A stretch of DNA of 7,095 nucleotides, taken from the NCBI GenBank assembly GCA_019348265.1, contig JAHWJV010000186.1, forward strand, positions 1-7,095, written 5' to 3'. Source of the DNA: Gemmatimonadota bacterium. GTDB lineage: Bacteria; Gemmatimonadota; Gemmatimonadetes; Longimicrobiales; Longimicrobiaceae. The position numbers and the translations under genes are program-made. Positions 6,001 to 7,095 of the stretch are shown piece by piece (position 1 is the stretch's first letter; the number at the start of each line of letters is the position of its first letter). The notes under the pieces were generated by a model. That model worked only from the letters and a program-made list of their open reading frames with translations, did no database searches and was not told the DNA's origin.

Positions 6001-6049
6001 TTCAGTTTTCAGTCTTCAGTCGCGCCTCTTCCCTCATCCCTGTTCCCTC
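6001..6049. repeat. Array of seven consecutive heptamers in the phosphatase-cupin gap
   Basis: On the plus strand the sequence divides exactly into 7-nt units: three copies of TTCAGTY (6001-6007, 6008-6014, 6015-6021), one linker unit GCGCCTC (6022-6028), then three copies of WTCCCTS (6029-6035, 6036-6042, 6043-6049). The array ends 2 nt before the last base of the phosphatase stop triplet region at 6051. On the minus strand, the direction of transcription here, it is purine-rich with GGG every 7 nt. It fills 49 of the 78 intergenic nt and does not fold back on itself. Confidence 0.75.
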
Positions 6050-6050
6050 T

Positions 6051-7034
6051 TCAGCGACCATCGATCCCGACCGCGACGCCGTCGAGCCGCCACTCCGGCC
6101 GGGGGGCGAGCCCCAGATGCTGGAGCGCGGTGGCCGCGACGTCGACGATCCTCGGCGCGGGTGCGATCGTGCCGCGCCGCGTCGTGGGACCGCTCGCCAG
6201 GACGAAGATGGTGCGCTCCGCTTCCGAATCGCCGCCGTGGCTGCCGTTCGGGAGGCGGCCATGGTCGGTGGCGACCAGGATCAGCCAGTTCTCACTCGCG
6301 CTCGTGCGCCGCGCCCGGACCGCGGCGAGGAGGCGCCCGACGTTCCGATCGGCGCGAACGATGGAGGCGCGGTATTCGTCCTCGATGGAGCCGGTGTGGT
6401 GGCTCACCTCGTCCGGGTTGCCGAGGTAGACGAATAGCGCCGCGGGATCGTTGTCGCGGAGCTCGCGGACCGCCGCGTCGACCGAGAGCTCGTCCGCGGC
6501 GGCCCACCCCATCCGGTTCGCGTCGAAGAAGAGCTTGCTGTCGATCGCGTCGCTGATCACCGGCACGCCGATCACCTCCCCCTCTCCACGCTGCGCCTTT
6601 ACGAGCGGCGGCCAGTCGGCGACGGCGAAGGTCCGAAGAGCGGGTGCGACGCGCTCGATACGCGTGAGGAAATCGGGGTACTCGCTCAACCCGTTCTGCG
6701 CGAACGGGAAGTCGTTGCTGAGGATTCCGTGCTTCTCCTTCCAAACCCCGGTAAGCATGCTGGTCCAGCTCGGGCCGCTGAGCGTCGGCAATCCGGTCTG
6801 AGCACGGTCGCTGAACGCGCCGGCGCGGATCAGAGCGTCGACGTTCGGTGTGGGCACCTGCCGCAGCGCGTCAGGGCGCACGCCGTCGATCCCGATCAAC
6901 ATCACCTTGGGAACTCGCCGTTGCTCCTGGGCCTGCCCGGTAAGCGGGGTGGCGATGGCCGCGAGCGTGGCGGCGAGCGCCGCCCACACCAGCTGACGGC
7001 GCACGCGGAAGCGGAGCGTGGCGGGACACCTCAT
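6051..7034 (-). CDS. Exported alkaline-phosphatase-superfamily phosphodiesterase/phosphatase (ENPP-like)
   Basis: A 327-residue metal-dependent hydrolase of the type I phosphodiesterase/nucleotide pyrophosphatase group. A signal peptide is clear: basic RFRVRRQ, a hydrophobic core WAALAATLAAIA (about 17-28) and a likely cleavage near GQAQE at about residue 34-36, so it acts in the periplasm or outside. Two-metal active-site residues, counted from the chosen start, are D50 in LIGIDGVRPD, the nucleophile S86 in PTLSGPSWTSMLTG, D208 and H212 in GNPDEVSHH, D257 and H258 in VATDHG, and H266 in GSHGG. WKEKHGIL follows the nucleophile motif as in ENPPs. Thr is the usual nucleophile in eukaryotic ENPPs; Ser aligns here. 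The ATG at 7034 is preferred over in-frame ATGs at 7073 and 7076 because GAGGAG sits 8 nt upstream and the signal peptide starts cleanly there. Substrate unknown. Confidence 0.9.
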   Translation of the reverse strand: MRCPATLRFRVRRQLVWAALAATLAAIATPLTGQAQEQRRVPKVMLIGIDGVRPDALRQVPTPNVDALIRAGAFSDRAQTGLPTLSGPSWTSMLTGVWKEKHGILSNDFPFAQNGLSEYPDFLTRIERVAPALRTFAVADWPPLVKAQRGEGEVIGVPVISDAIDSKLFFDANRMGWAAADELSVDAAVRELRDNDPAALFVYLGNPDEVSHHTGSIEDEYRASIVRADRNVGRLLAAVRARRTSASENWLILVATDHGRLPNGSHGGDSEAERTIFVLASGPTTRRGTIAPAPRIVDVAATALQHLGLAPRPEWRLDGVAVGIDGR

Positions 7035-7042
7035 CGAACTGG

Positions 7043-7048
7043 CTCCTC
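7043..7048 (-). promoter_or_regulatory. Ribosome binding site that decides the phosphatase start
   Basis: On the minus strand GAGGAG lies 8 nt before the ATG at 7034, ideal spacing. The upstream in-frame ATGs at 7076 and 7073 lack such a site and would add 14 polar residues before the signal peptide. Confidence 0.7.
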
Positions 7049-7095
7049 GCTCGTCGGCGGAATTGATCGGCATCATGCGGCACGCAAAGTGGTCC

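Noticed and set aside
6001..6049. CRISPR array or transposon end
   Set aside because: Units are 7 nt with no spacers, and there is no transposase, terminal inverted repeat or target duplication nearby.
7035..7076. Phosphatase start at 7076 or 7073
   Set aside because: No ribosome binding site there; the ATG at 7034 has GAGGAG at 8 nt and starts the signal peptide directly.
7035..7095. Promoter for the phosphatase gene
   Set aside because: The only -35-like hexamer on the minus strand (TTGCGT near 7087) has no acceptable -10 at 16-18 nt.

Overview
The window is 7.1 kb of GC-rich bacterial DNA with almost no spare sequence: five genes or gene fragments on the plus strand, then a broken or mis-sequenced junction, a sixth plus-strand gene and two genes on the minus strand. 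High G+C, a gene that looks like direct-pathway LL-diaminopimelate aminotransferase, a TonB-like membrane anchor and a signal-peptide-bearing phosphatase suggest a diderm soil or sediment bacterium. Gemmatimonadota (Longimicrobium-like) is my best guess, but this is inferred from gene style, not from a marker gene.

Positions 1-3301 read as one plus-strand transcription unit: a 5'-truncated fumarylacetoacetate-hydrolase-family gene, lspA (lipoprotein signal peptidase, ATGA overlap with the preceding gene), a class I/II aminotransferase probably acting as DapL (5-nt gap), and a 300-residue single-pass protein with a TonB-type transmembrane helix but no TonB C-terminal domain (46-nt gap). lspA and dapL both serve the cell envelope: lipoprotein maturation, and diaminopimelate for peptidoglycan and lysine. 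The membrane protein may belong to the same theme.

After a 147-nt spacer comes a BON-domain membrane protein with its own ribosome binding site and a long acidic tail. Its reading frame has no stop where one is expected and runs out of frame far into the next gene, a nitrilase-superfamily amidohydrolase (4431-5387). The junction at about 4300-4430 is the main irregularity in the window: an indel, a programmed shift or an unusual fusion would each explain it.

The minus strand carries a secreted or lipid-anchored ENPP-like phosphodiesterase/phosphatase (7034-6051) followed by a small cupin sugar isomerase of the D-lyxose ketol-isomerase family (5972-5406). The 78-nt gap between them contains seven consecutive heptamers forming two related repeat families. 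The nitrilase and cupin genes converge on a perfect 7-bp inverted repeat that may stop transcription in both directions. I saw no tRNA, rRNA, CRISPR array, transposase or attachment site, and no gene-free stretch longer than 300 bases. I do not see a clear new multi-gene system; the best leads are the BON/nitrilase junction, the heptamer array and the TonB-like protein without its usual partner domain.
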